Positions 1 through 6,158 are shown, numbered from the stretch's first letter. The stretch: 15,311 bases of DNA from Thermoplasmata archaeon (GCA_021792355.1 JAJYUV010000021.1:1-15311); one strand, 5' to 3'. Numbers and translations are program-made. The notes: a model not told the origin generated them from the letters alone.

Positions 1-14
1 CCCTTATAATTTTT

Positions 15-30
15 CTTGAGATTTCTCAAG
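15..30. terminator. Short inverted repeat, possible hairpin
   Basis: CTTGAG and CTCAAG are separated by ATTT, and the flanking A/T pair can extend the stem to seven base pairs. It lies about 80 bases beyond the end of the minus-strand DUF5611-like gene, and a T-run on the plus strand precedes it. It could be a terminator or a chance palindrome. The remaining sequence in 1-109 shows no gene that I can support. Confidence 0.25.
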
Positions 31-109
31 ATAACATTCCCTACTTTACCCTCCTCTCTAGAGGCGCCCACAAGACAGATTGAGCTTACTGAAAAGAGAT
101 TGGTGAGGC

Positions 110-394
110 TCATGTCTTGGACATCAACTTCTTCCTTTCTTTTGAGGAATAACCTGTCACATCTTCAAGAAATTTATTGTACAACTTTATGACGGTCTCC
201 TGATCCTTTCCGACAGAGGATTTGGTCTCAATTGATATTTCTTTCTTTCCAGTCACCTCTGCTGTCACTTCCAGAGAGTCCAAGGATGAGGAAGAAAATA
301 GCTTTCCATCTTTTGCCACTTTGCCAAAAATTTCCTTCATTTTTGATTCTAAAACTTGCTCATTGACTTCTTTCTTGCATGGATATTTTCGCAT
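110..394 (-). CDS. DUF5611-like small protein
   Basis: A 94-residue soluble, lysine-rich protein with no signal peptide or membrane segment. The C-terminal pattern, roughly residues 68-90 (IKLYNKFLEDVTGYSSKERKK), and the alternating beta-like middle (TAEVTGKKEISIETK) resemble the small archaeal DUF5611 family as I remember it, whose function is unknown. The assignment rests on pattern memory only. The first ATG (392-394) is used; a second possible start lies at 378-380. The gene runs in the same direction as the truncated DUF929-like gene upstream, with only six bases between that stop and this start, so the two may be co-transcribed. No catalytic motif is visible. Confidence 0.7.
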   Translation of the reverse strand: MRKYPCKKEVNEQVLESKMKEIFGKVAKDGKLFSSSSLDSLEVTAEVTGKKEISIETKSSVGKDQETVIKLYNKFLEDVTGYSSKERKKLMSKT

Positions 395-400
395 CGTTCG

Positions 401-820
401 TTAATGATACACAATATTAAATTCTGATGGAATATTTTTTGTTCGGAACCAGGAATACTTGTTAAAGCTAGATTTTAGAATTAGGTAAACTTCGAAGGGG
501 GGCCAACTTTCGGCTGCACAATATGGGCAAGCTTCTGCACCTATGGAGAGAACAACAACTTTTCCGTCATCTGTTAACGGGGAATTTGAAACACGACTGA
601 AATCGCCTATGGTCCTTTCGGACTGCTGAGAATTACCAGAATCGTTAGTTTGGAAAAGGGCAATATAAACAACCAGAAATAACACGATCGCAATAACTGC
701 TACAGTAGCTAGTCTCCAATTGGAATTTCGCGATTTCTGCTTTTGATTCCTTTCAATTTTCTCTTTTCCTATAATACTTTCTCCGTTAGGCCGCAATGAT
801 AGCTGATGACCGGATTCCAT
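401..820 (-). pseudogene. Truncated DUF929-like membrane-anchored thioredoxin-fold protein
   Basis: A 139-residue reading frame with a charged N-terminal tail (1-35), one membrane segment at about 36-57, a short linker, and then a beta strand leading into GAEACPYCAAESW (94-106). This CPYC active site with AESW after it is the signature of the archaeal DUF929 family, thioredoxin-fold proteins anchored in the membrane with the redox motif outside. Family members continue for roughly another hundred residues after this motif. Here the frame ends about 33 residues after the second cysteine, in a tail that no longer looks like the family, and the DUF5611-like gene begins six bases later. The other two frames of the tail do not obviously restore the family sequence. 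I read it as a 3'-deleted remnant, although a short functional redox protein is possible. Confidence 0.6.
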
Positions 821-933
821 TACAAGTCTCTAATTGAGCCAACTTTATTTTCGGTTGACTATGCACTGAGCTACCTAGGAAAAATGAAAAAGTAAACATT
901 CGATATCATTACTCTGATCAGCAGGTAGTTAAA

Positions 934-1563
934 TCAAGACCTCCAAATTTCAAAGAGTGTGTAGTTAAAGGTTACAGAGGAATTTCCCGTGTTGTAAAAG
1001 TAAGAAATGAAATCGTGCGATGTCACAGTCACCCACTCTTCGGTGATTCCCGACGAAGGATAGATGCTTACTATGTAGGTAAAGTTTTCAAGTGAGCTTG
1101 TACTATTATTGCCCGATACAAACCCATTATTCCATACTGACGACACTAGCAAAAGCGTAGTGTTGTTAGGCGTGTTACTCCCTTGGCGGAGAAATTTATA
1201 TTCTAGGGGGGGAACTGTGGTTGTCAGGCGTTGTAGGAGCTGTATATGTATTCCGTAAATTTGGCTTATGGATGAAAATAAAAGGCTCAAGTTTGTATAG
1301 TTACCGTTAACCGACGTGACCTCTGATTGTATAGTGGCAATGATGAGGGACATATTGGTCTCGTTGGATTTCAAGCTTGAGATGGTAGAATTTTGCGTCA
1401 AAATGGTCGAGTTTTGAGAAGAAATCTTGCCATCAAGCTCTGAGATTTTCTGATTTTTTGCATCCATTTCCGAGTAAGAAAATGCGACAGTCGAGGCTAG
1501 AACAACTATTACTACAATCGAAACAATCGTTATTACCACACTGGCCTTGTATTTAACACGCAT
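934..1563 (-). CDS. Sequon-rich membrane-anchored coiled-coil surface protein
   Basis: A 209-residue protein with a short basic N-terminus, one hydrophobic segment at about 8-30 (signal anchor), a coiled-coil-like stretch at about 33-80, and a beta-rich outer domain. Isoleucines at residues 40, 47, 54 and 61 are exactly seven apart, giving four heptads, two of which carry the sequon NST. In all, 13 N-X-S/T sequons (some overlapping) fall in the part predicted to lie outside the cell, so a heavily N-glycosylated surface protein is likely. There is no cysteine pair or catalytic motif. The start ATG at 1561-1563 is preceded by GAGGGT, a plausible Shine-Dalgarno but very close. The family is unrecognised; coding status is well supported by the ordered architecture. 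Confidence 0.75.
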   Translation of the reverse strand: MRVKYKASVVITIVSIVVIVVLASTVAFSYSEMDAKNQKISELDGKISSQNSTILTQNSTISSLKSNETNMSLIIATIQSEVTSVNGNYTNLSLLFSSISQIYGIHIQLLQRLTTTVPPLEYKFLRQGSNTPNNTTLLLVSSVWNNGFVSGNNSTSSLENFTYIVSIYPSSGITEEWVTVTSHDFISYFYNTGNSSVTFNYTLFEIWRS

Positions 1564-1697
1564 ATACCCTCATCTGTGTTATACCCATATCTTTTTCCTT
1601 GTCTCCATCAGGGCCTCCATAATAGACAGTACCGTTGCTATATACTCCTCCTTGCCACACAATAAAATACGCCTCGTGCGATCCATACGAGTTATCT

Positions 1698-1958
1698 AGG
1701 CACATCAATCACATACATTTCAAGGGAGACAGGAACAACAAGATGGAGCGACTGAATGGAGAGACAAGGGATAGGGAGAAGGTCATGAGAGGAGTCAAGA
1801 CCAAGAAAACTCCGATCCTGAAAGGATATCGGTTATACCATAACTATCCTAGACCTTACGAAGCTTTAAAAGGTACGACTCGGAGTGAAATGGCTGGAAT
1901 CACGGTCAAGGGCAACGATAAGTCGATGACACTTATTCAGAATGCGTCAGTTCAGTAG
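1698..1958 (+). pseudogene. Decayed IS6-type transposase, C-terminal fragment
   Basis: About 85 codons match the C-terminal third of an IS6/IS240-type DDE transposase: HINHIHFKGDR, then NNKMERLNGETRDREKVMRG, YHNYPRP, and a MAGI block in the same order as in the intact transposase at 4736-5863. The motif MERLNGE holds the catalytic glutamate, but both catalytic aspartates and all N-terminal domains are missing. It has one residue fewer than the intact copy at the NN(N)xMER step and many substitutions, so it comes from a different, older element. The open frame extends back to 1635, but those first ~20 codons do not resemble transposase. I see no terminal inverted repeat on either side. Confidence 0.85.
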
Positions 1959-1964
1959 ACTAAT

Positions 1965-2390
1965 TCAGACAGATGGTAAAGGAATTCTTGGAAATGCTCT
2001 CAAAGCACCTTTCAGTTTTATAGCATAGACGACCGCGGTTATAATGGCTGCTACTATCAGACCAACCCAAAACGCAAGAAGGAAATGTGTAGCATCTGCA
2101 ACCTGACTCGATATTGGAGGACCGTCGTATTCATTACTAAAATGATATACATAATTCCAGTAGAGTGGAAAGAAGGTCTTGAGCACATTGCTCAGGCCTA
2201 AGAGGTATCGAAGTGGGTAGGTATATGCGATGACAAAATTGACAGTCTTTTCAGGGTTGAAACCTAACAATATATGACCTGGGCGGTAGCCAACAAGCAA
2301 TAATCCTACTACGTAGTACATAAGGGCAGCTTCTAGAACTACGAATATTGATGTAATCTTTAGCAATCTTCGCTTCTTCGTCTTCGTCAT
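1965..2390 (-). CDS. Small membrane protein of unknown function
   Basis: A 141-residue protein with a very basic start (TKTKKRR), a strong membrane segment at about 12-34 and a second at about 101-124. Between them is an aromatic-rich loop (YTYPLRYLLGL and FFPLYWNYVYH) that may lie on or partly in the membrane. No conserved catalytic or ligand-binding motif is visible and I do not recognise the family. The gene ends a few bases after the transposase remnant, tail to tail. Before the transposon at 2491-9029 inserted, this gene would have been transcribed divergently from the thermosome gene across a shared intergenic region. Confidence 0.7.
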   Translation of the reverse strand: MTKTKKRRLLKITSIFVVLEAALMYYVVGLLLVGYRPGHILLGFNPEKTVNFVIAYTYPLRYLLGLSNVLKTFFPLYWNYVYHFSNEYDGPPISSQVADATHFLLAFWVGLIVAAIITAVVYAIKLKGALRAFPRIPLPSV

Positions 2391-2405
2391 TATTCTATCA
2401 AAATG

Positions 2406-2414
2406 TTATATTTA
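2406..2414 (-). promoter_or_regulatory. Possible TATA box of the small membrane protein gene
   Basis: On the minus strand this reads TAAATATAA. It is centred about 20 bases before the ATG at 2390, slightly closer than the usual 25-27, so the assignment is tentative. Confidence 0.35.
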
Positions 2415-2465
2415 CTGATTTCCCCGATTTCATCAACCCACTTTTGACAATGGTTTCCATACACC

Positions 2466-2476
2466 GTCAACTTGAC
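2466..2476. promoter_or_regulatory. Inverted repeat GTCAA-C-TTGAC, possible displaced operator
   Basis: A perfect 5-bp inverted repeat with a one-base spacer. If the transposon is removed at its target duplication, this site falls about 17 bases upstream of the thermosome TATA box at 9041-9050. It would then sit between the thermosome promoter and the divergent promoter of the small membrane protein, a usual place for a regulator site. Its protein partner is unknown, and the regulatory role is inferred from position only. Confidence 0.35.
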
Positions 2477-2482
2477 AGTACC

Positions 2483-2490
2483 TTAAGACC
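2483..2490. repeat. Left target-site duplication TTAAGACC
   Basis: TTAAGACC directly precedes the left transposon end and recurs exactly at 9030-9037, directly after the right end. Eight bases is the duplication length known for IS6-family elements. The direct repeat can be read as ten bases (CCTTAAGACC), because the right end itself finishes with CC. Confidence 0.8.
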
Positions 2491-2547
2491 GGTTCTGTTG
2501 CGTTATAGGGACATGACCCCTTCATTTTTCGCTGTTGCATTTCGGGA
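2491..2547 (+). repeat. Left transposon end (copy A)
   Basis: The outer block GGTTCTGTTGCG...GGGACATG (2491-2515) is followed by 18 unconserved bases and an inner block GTTGCATTTCGGGA (2534-2547). Outer and inner blocks are imperfect direct repeats of each other (GTTGC...GGGA), 37 bases apart, which suggests two transposase-binding sites per end. The layout matches copies B and C base for base in spacing. Confidence 0.85.
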
Positions 2548-2591
2548 GACGAATTAGGGAGAAACTGATTTACTACTCTGTTTATAGGTGC

Positions 2592-3062
2592 TCACCATTT
2601 GATGTAGAATTCGTTACTCGGGTATGAGATGACTAAAACAGCTTTAAGATTCTGTAAGAAGTCCAGACCTAAAATATCAGGTAATGCTGCTCGGGCTACG
2701 CTATCTGGAACCTTGCGGCCGAGTACCTTCTTAAAATGAATACTTTGGATTGGTTCCAAAATTTGAACATTTTTCAATTTTACAAATTTCGCATCGTTCA
2801 ATATAAGAACTTCCAGCTCATCAACGGTTGGTGCGTTTTTAATGGCATTAACCCCCATAACGGGCGATTTACTAGAACCAGATAGGCTAATTCCTAATGA
2901 ATTCGCAGTATCTTCAGTAATTGACGAGCATTCGGAGCCTGTATCAACTATTGAATTTTTTTCTGCATGTTTTCTTTGGTAAACAAACGCAACAAGAGCG
3001 CTAAATAGAGAACTATTGGGATATGGTTTCAGGTCTATTCTTCCCATTGTTAGAGAATCCAT
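2592..3062 (-). CDS. Retropepsin-like (clan AA) aspartic protease
   Basis: A 156-residue protein with the hallmarks of the retroviral-type aspartic protease fold. The catalytic loop is IVDTGSECSSI (38-48), with Asp40 as the catalytic residue. A flap-like VMGVNAI follows at 68-74, and the second hydrophobic motif PDILGLDFL (128-136) precedes the final strands. Such single-domain enzymes act as homodimers, each giving one Asp-Thr-Gly. No signal peptide is present, so it is probably cytoplasmic. The annotated start overlaps the end of the DUF5678 gene by 13 bases; an internal ATG at 3045-3047 would place it just after that stop instead, and neither has a good ribosome binding site. The pair is probably translationally coupled. 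The natural substrate is unknown; it could process its partner or another cargo protein. Confidence 0.75.
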   Translation of the reverse strand: MDSLTMGRIDLKPYPNSSLFSALVAFVYQRKHAEKNSIVDTGSECSSITEDTANSLGISLSGSSKSPVMGVNAIKNAPTVDELEVLILNDAKFVKLKNVQILEPIQSIHFKKVLGRKVPDSVARAALPDILGLDFLQNLKAVLVISYPSNEFYIKW

Positions 3063-3283
3063 ATTAATTTTTCAGATAACACCGCAGTAATAAAAACGCC
3101 AGGTATATGCTTTGTCTTTTCTTTTAAAATATCCAGGTCAACATCAGAAGCGATTACTTTCTCATTATCAACCGCAATAACTTTGTTAGGATAGTCTTTT
3201 CTAAGAGATTCATAATTAGAATTAAACCATTCATAGTTTTTTGAGTATTTACCAAGTGCTTCCTGAATTTCACTAACACTCAT
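3050..3283 (-). CDS. DUF5678-like small protein
   Basis: A 77-residue protein whose core YEWFNSNYESLRKDYPNKVI (17-36) followed by AVDNEKVIASDVDLDILKEK resembles the DUF5678 family. In that family an aromatic-rich helix precedes a short beta hairpin with the pattern 'W-hydrophobic-A-x-x-x-x-x-V', with no known activity. The start at 3281-3283 is preceded by GGGGGA about six bases upstream, a usable Shine-Dalgarno, and it heads a two-gene unit with the retropepsin-like gene. DUF5678 proteins are, to my recollection, often found next to small retropepsin-like genes, so the two may form a functional pair. The family call is moderate, the pairing inferred. Confidence 0.7.
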   Translation of the reverse strand: MSVSEIQEALGKYSKNYEWFNSNYESLRKDYPNKVIAVDNEKVIASDVDLDILKEKTKHIPGVFITAVLSEKLIWIL

Positions 3284-3465
3284 GATTTCCCCCTAAATGC
3301 GTACCATGATTGCATTATTGTATCTAAACGTTATTCTAACTAATGTACTTATTTGTTTGGGTTCTGATTTTGTCTTAAAGCTAAGGAGATTACTTTACCA
3401 AGTATGGCAAAGTCACTGTCTTTATCTCGTGCGGGATTTTCTCATGCCTGCCCCTCATATTCCGC

Positions 3466-3522
3466 GGTTCTGTTAAGTTATGGGGACATGGCCTCATTAT
3501 TCTGACCTGTTAATTTTCGGGA
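3466..3522 (+). repeat. Internal variant transposon end (copy B)
   Basis: The outer block (3466-3490, GGTTCTGTTAAG...GGGACATG) matches copy A at 22 of 25 positions. After 18 bases, the inner block GTTAATTTTCGGGA (3509-3522) follows. It has the same orientation and spacing as copy A. Both blocks carry GTTAA where copies A and C carry GTTGC, so this is the end of a related but distinct element. The eight bases before it (TATTCCGC) are not repeated anywhere I can see, and no right-hand partner was found. It fills the ~300-base gap between the DUF5678 and SDH protease genes. Confidence 0.75.
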
Positions 3523-3553
3523 CATTTTAGTCCCCTTAAATCAAGATAATAAA

Positions 3554-3561
3554 TTTAAATA
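3554..3561 (+). promoter_or_regulatory. TATA box of the SDH protease gene
   Basis: TTTAAATA is centred about 25 bases before the ATG at 3583, which predicts a leaderless or nearly leaderless transcript, as is usual for first genes in these archaea. Confidence 0.6.
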
Positions 3562-3582
3562 AAAAGAGATATATATTCAAAT

Positions 3583-4551
3583 ATGCCAAAGGTAGGACCA
3601 TCATTACAAAAGATTTTGGATGTTGAAGAAGAAAAAGACCCCGATTTAATAAAGTCATTTGATATCAATTCAAAAGAAGGAGATGTATTTATTTGCTTTA
3701 TCGCACCCTATGTCGGAATAAAGATTAGTCCGTCTCATGAGGTCTGGGCTAGCATTGGACTTTCGGAAGAATTCGGAATAGAATCAATCATAGAGAGAGT
3801 CAGAGAATCCCTCAGACTGGGTCCTAATGAAGGAAAAAAGAAAATCAAAAGACTTTATTTACTTATAAATAGCCCAGGTGGAATCGTAGCTTCATCCTAC
3901 AAAGTTGCAAAGGCACTTAGAAGGAATTTTGACGAAATTATCGTTTTCGTTCCCCATCTTGCTGCAAGTGGGGGAACATTAATGGCCCTAAGTGGAAATA
4001 AGATAGTAATGGGCACAATGAGCCAGCTCAGTCCACTTGACCCATCCTCTCAAGAGTCATCAGCACTTGCGGTAACAAGGGGGTTTGCATCCGTAAGTGA
4101 ATACCTTACAACGGTCAGCGAAGAAGATGTGCCATACAGCTACAAAGCAATTGCTCAGAAGTTCTCTGCTGAAAAAATGGACAAAGCAATGTCTGCACTG
4201 GAACTTATGAAAAAATATTCAAGAAACATATTATGTCTTTCTGGGTATAAGGAAGCAGAATGCGATAGTATCTCAGAACTGTTAGTGAAAGGATGTTTGG
4301 ACCACAGTGAGGTAATAGATTACGAAATGGCCGAAGAAATTGGGCTTAAAGTCAAAAGAGATTCTGATTATGCATCACTATGGGAAGTTTTTAGAAAATG
4401 GCTAGGTGAATATGTTTTAGCAAGTGCCGATAAACATGTGATTAGATATTGGATAAATTCTGGTGGCAATAATGACGATAAAATTAAGAGGGACATTGAC
4501 ATAAAAGAAATGAAGAAAAAGAAGGGAGGTAATCAAATTGAAAAAGATTAA
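3583..4551 (+). CDS. SDH-family (ClpP/crotonase-fold) serine protease
   Basis: A 322-residue protein of the serine dehydrogenase proteinase family (Pfam SDH_sah), relatives of SppA and ClpP. The oxyanion-forming strand and loop is LLINSPGG (93-100). The nucleophile motif HLAASGGTLMAL (125-136) holds Ser129, and SQLSPLDP (147-154) follows as in the family. No N-terminal signal or convincing membrane anchor is seen, so a cytoplasmic or membrane-associated enzyme is likely. The C-terminal 30 residues are very lysine-rich (EMKKKKGGNQIEKD), partly because the gene overlaps the ribosome binding site and start of the 54-codon gene after it. Base composition is visibly AT-richer than the housekeeping genes, in line with transfer. 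The substrate is unknown; SDH proteins are named for a reported host enzyme association rather than an established physiological role. Confidence 0.85.
   Translation: MPKVGPSLQKILDVEEEKDPDLIKSFDINSKEGDVFICFIAPYVGIKISPSHEVWASIGLSEEFGIESIIERVRESLRLGPNEGKKKIKRLYLLINSPGGIVASSYKVAKALRRNFDEIIVFVPHLAASGGTLMALSGNKIVMGTMSQLSPLDPSSQESSALAVTRGFASVSEYLTTVSEEDVPYSYKAIAQKFSAEKMDKAMSALELMKKYSRNILCLSGYKEAECDSISELLVKGCLDHSEVIDYEMAEEIGLKVKRDSDYASLWEVFRKWLGEYVLASADKHVIRYWINSGGNNDDKIKRDIDIKEMKKKKGGNQIEKD
4524..4530 (+). promoter_or_regulatory. Strong ribosome binding site deciding a TTG start
   Basis: GGGAGGT lies inside the 3' end of the SDH gene, seven bases before TTG at 4538. It is among the best Shine-Dalgarno sequences in the window and fixes an otherwise invisible start. 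Confidence 0.75.
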
Positions 4552-4702
4552 TTTTATTTCAAAAAACAAATTTACTCAAGTACAGGCGGTATTCAAAGTA
4601 CCATCATCTAGGACTCTGGAAGACCCGCTGCTTAAACACTGGAGATCAAATATTGTAAATGCAAGAGAAAATATAAGAATAAAGAAACCCCAGAAGTACT
4701 AA
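4538..4702 (+). CDS. Small basic 54-residue protein coupled to the SDH protease
   Basis: A 54-codon frame with a TTG start, a GGGAGGT site seven bases upstream, and a 14-base overlap with the SDH protease stop: the layout of a translationally coupled operon partner. The product begins MKKINFISKNKFTQVQ and continues to an amphipathic C-terminal half with ARENIRIKKPQKY at its end. It is strongly basic, contains one Trp (residue 36), and has no membrane segment or cysteine. It fills the space to the convergent transposase gene (33 bases between stops). I do not recognise a family. Being coupled to a protease, it may be its adaptor, inhibitor or substrate; this is inferred from position only. Confidence 0.7.
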   Translation: MKKINFISKNKFTQVQAVFKVPSSRTLEDPLLKHWRSNIVNARENIRIKKPQKY

Positions 4703-4735
4703 TCCCCACCTGCTGAATCTTGAACAGTGCGAGAT

Positions 4736-5863
4736 TTAAGAAGATGTTCTCTTATATATGGTTGCGTTCTCAATGATTGCCTTCCACTTATTTTTTCCCT
4801 GAATCTCTATTCCAGCCATGTCCGCTGGCGTTTTCCCCTTCAATCCCATGTGCGGTCTTATGAAGTTGTGATAGACTTCGTAACCATGGATCATAGGTGA
4901 ATCGTTTATCTTCAATCCCCTTGTGCATTTCTCCCTATCCCTGAATTCTCCGTTAACCCTCTCCATGAGGTTGTTGTTATGCTCCCCTGTAAGTTGGATC
5001 GTGTTTATGTGGATTGAGTCTTTCTTGTTTGAGTAGTATTCCTTGTTAAATGCCTCGTGGTAAGTTGCCAGTCCATCAGTTATGAATACCGCTGGCTTCT
5101 TCCCTGCTCTCTCCTTTCCGTTCCTCAGTAGTGTCCTTGCATCGTGCAACATCTTAGTTTCTGCAACTTCCTGAGCCAAATAGAATCTCGTTGCATCATC
5201 CATAAGGGCAAAGACGTATTTCCTGTTGCCGTTTATCTTTGCATACACTTCATCGGCTCTCCATGTGCTTCCCACCTTTGGCTGAATCTTTGAGAGATAG
5301 CCATCCATTAATTCAGTGTATTTCTTGATCCACCTGTAGACCGTAGTGTGGTTCACATTTATGCCCTGCAATCTTAGAAATTTCTGGATATTCCTTAGGC
5401 TTTCCTGAGTGAAATATAATTGCATTGTCGATGTTATGGCTTGAGGCGTTGCGTGCATCTTCTCAAAGCCAATATTCACCGTAAATCTATATCTGCATGC
5501 CTTGCAGGAGAATCTCTGCAAATCTCCATACTTGTTGTGCCTTATTCCATGCTTCATTATATTGCTAGAGCCACAGTTAGGGCAGTTCTTCATCTCTAAC
5601 GGTGAAATGACCTTGCTGACTATTTCTTCATGCAGATTATATGAGATTTCTACGGCCCAAATGTGCTTGCACTTGTTACCTCTGTCATGAAAATCTGGGC
5701 ATGAACAAATCCATCCTGTATCCATTTTCCTGACTGAATAGACCGTAAATTCTTTGGATTGGGATTGAACTTGATATTCGCTTTCGCTGATTCTCTTGAT
5801 CTGTCCTTCGTGATTAGCTATTTCCTTTCCCCTTTCTTCTCTAAGGTTTTCCATTTCAACCAC
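4736..5863 (-). CDS. IS6/IS240-type DDE transposase with SWIM and zinc-ribbon domains
   Basis: A 375-residue transposase. A SWIM-type zinc finger (Cys53-x-Cys55 ... Cys65-x-His67) is followed by a zinc ribbon (Cys94-x2-Cys97, Cys120-x2-Cys123), a helix-turn-helix at about 152-182, and an RNase H-fold catalytic core. Asp204 (WRADEVY), Asp263 (FITDGL) and Glu301 (LMERVNGE) fit the DDE triad of the IS6/IS240 group. Classical IS6 transposases are about 230-240 residues; the extra 90 N-terminal residues hold the SWIM finger, a DNA- or protein-binding module. GTG at 5863 is the likely start, since a TATA-like TTTATATT (minus strand, about 5892-5899) lies about 30 bases upstream; ATG at 5854 is the alternative. 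The gene is intact, so the element may still be mobile. Confidence 0.9.
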   Translation of the reverse strand: MVEMENLREERGKEIANHEGQIKRISESEYQVQSQSKEFTVYSVRKMDTGWICSCPDFHDRGNKCKHIWAVEISYNLHEEIVSKVISPLEMKNCPNCGSSNIMKHGIRHNKYGDLQRFSCKACRYRFTVNIGFEKMHATPQAITSTMQLYFTQESLRNIQKFLRLQGINVNHTTVYRWIKKYTELMDGYLSKIQPKVGSTWRADEVYAKINGNRKYVFALMDDATRFYLAQEVAETKMLHDARTLLRNGKERAGKKPAVFITDGLATYHEAFNKEYYSNKKDSIHINTIQLTGEHNNNLMERVNGEFRDREKCTRGLKINDSPMIHGYEVYHNFIRPHMGLKGKTPADMAGIEIQGKNKWKAIIENATIYKRTSS

Positions 5864-5933
5864 CTATCTCTATACCTATAGCACTACCTATAATATAAAC
5901 CTTTCTACCTATGCACGCATATACCTATAGGTA
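5862..5933. promoter_or_regulatory. Divergent operator: five ACCTAT boxes
   Basis: ACCTAT(A) starts at 5862, 5874, 5886, 5907 and 5923; the first three are exactly 12 bases apart. The last is part of a perfect 12-bp palindrome TACCTATAGGTA (5922-5933). The boxes bracket the minus-strand TATA-like element of the transposase and lie directly upstream of the TATA box of the AbrB-like gene. A repressor covering them would control both genes; the AbrB-like protein encoded next door is the obvious candidate. Confidence 0.6.
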
Positions 5934-5935
5934 AA

Positions 5936-5944
5936 TGTATATAC
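5936..5944 (+). promoter_or_regulatory. TATA box of the AbrB-like gene
   Basis: TGTATATAC is centred about 24 bases before the ATG at 5964, directly after the ACCTATAGGT palindrome, which would occupy the BRE position. A leaderless transcript is expected. Confidence 0.5.
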
Positions 5945-5963
5945 TTAGAATTAATATTCTATT

Positions 5964-6158
5964 ATGTCAAGGATCAAGTCAGAAAAAGGAGAAGTTACCA
6001 TTATTGCAAGTGCGACTCCTAAGAGTCAGTCGTTGAGAACTACAATTCCGCTGGGGATCGTGAGACAGTTTGGACTCAAGGAAAAGCAACGGTTGAACTG
6101 GACTATTCAAGTGATGGACAATAAAATGGTGATTGTGGTAGCACCTCAAATACAATAG
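5964..6158 (+). CDS. AbrB/SpoVT-type DNA-binding regulator
   Basis: A 64-residue protein carrying the swapped-hairpin AbrB/MazE-type fold. SLRTTIPLGIVRQFGLKEKQ (23-42) matches the 'R-x-T-I-P-x-x-I-x-x-x-x-x-L-x-x-G-D' pattern, with an Asp/Gly position changed to Gln-Arg. The strand LNWTI and a final hydrophobic strand follow. Members bind DNA as dimers and are usually autorepressors or antitoxins. It is transcribed divergently from the transposase across five ACCTAT boxes. No toxin-like gene (PIN, MazF) is adjacent, so a role as transposon regulator is favoured over antitoxin. The start ATG is set by a TATA box about 24 bases upstream. Confidence 0.85.
   Translation: MSRIKSEKGEVTIIASATPKSQSLRTTIPLGIVRQFGLKEKQRLNWTIQVMDNKMVIVVAPQIQ

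Noticed and set aside
1..109. Possible RNA gene or gene fragment at the left edge
   Set aside because: No tRNA cloverleaf or sustained reading frame could be built on either strand.
222..404. Plus-strand 60-codon frame
   Set aside because: It lies wholly antisense to the DUF5611-like gene, has no promoter or ribosome binding site, and reads like no known protein.
1631..1644. ACCGTTGCTATATA, partly like the transposon end (GTTGC..TATA)
   Set aside because: It matches only about nine bases, lacks GGGACATG and the inner block, and has no duplication; most likely chance.
4715..4730. GCACTGTTC on the minus strand near the transposase stop, like IS26-type ends
   Set aside because: It points out of the transposase gene, the wrong way for a terminus, and has no partner upstream of the gene.
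5862..5933. ACCTAT boxes as a CRISPR array or replication origin iterons
   Set aside because: The repeats are six to seven bases with short irregular gaps, far too short for CRISPR, and no replication initiator gene is adjacent.
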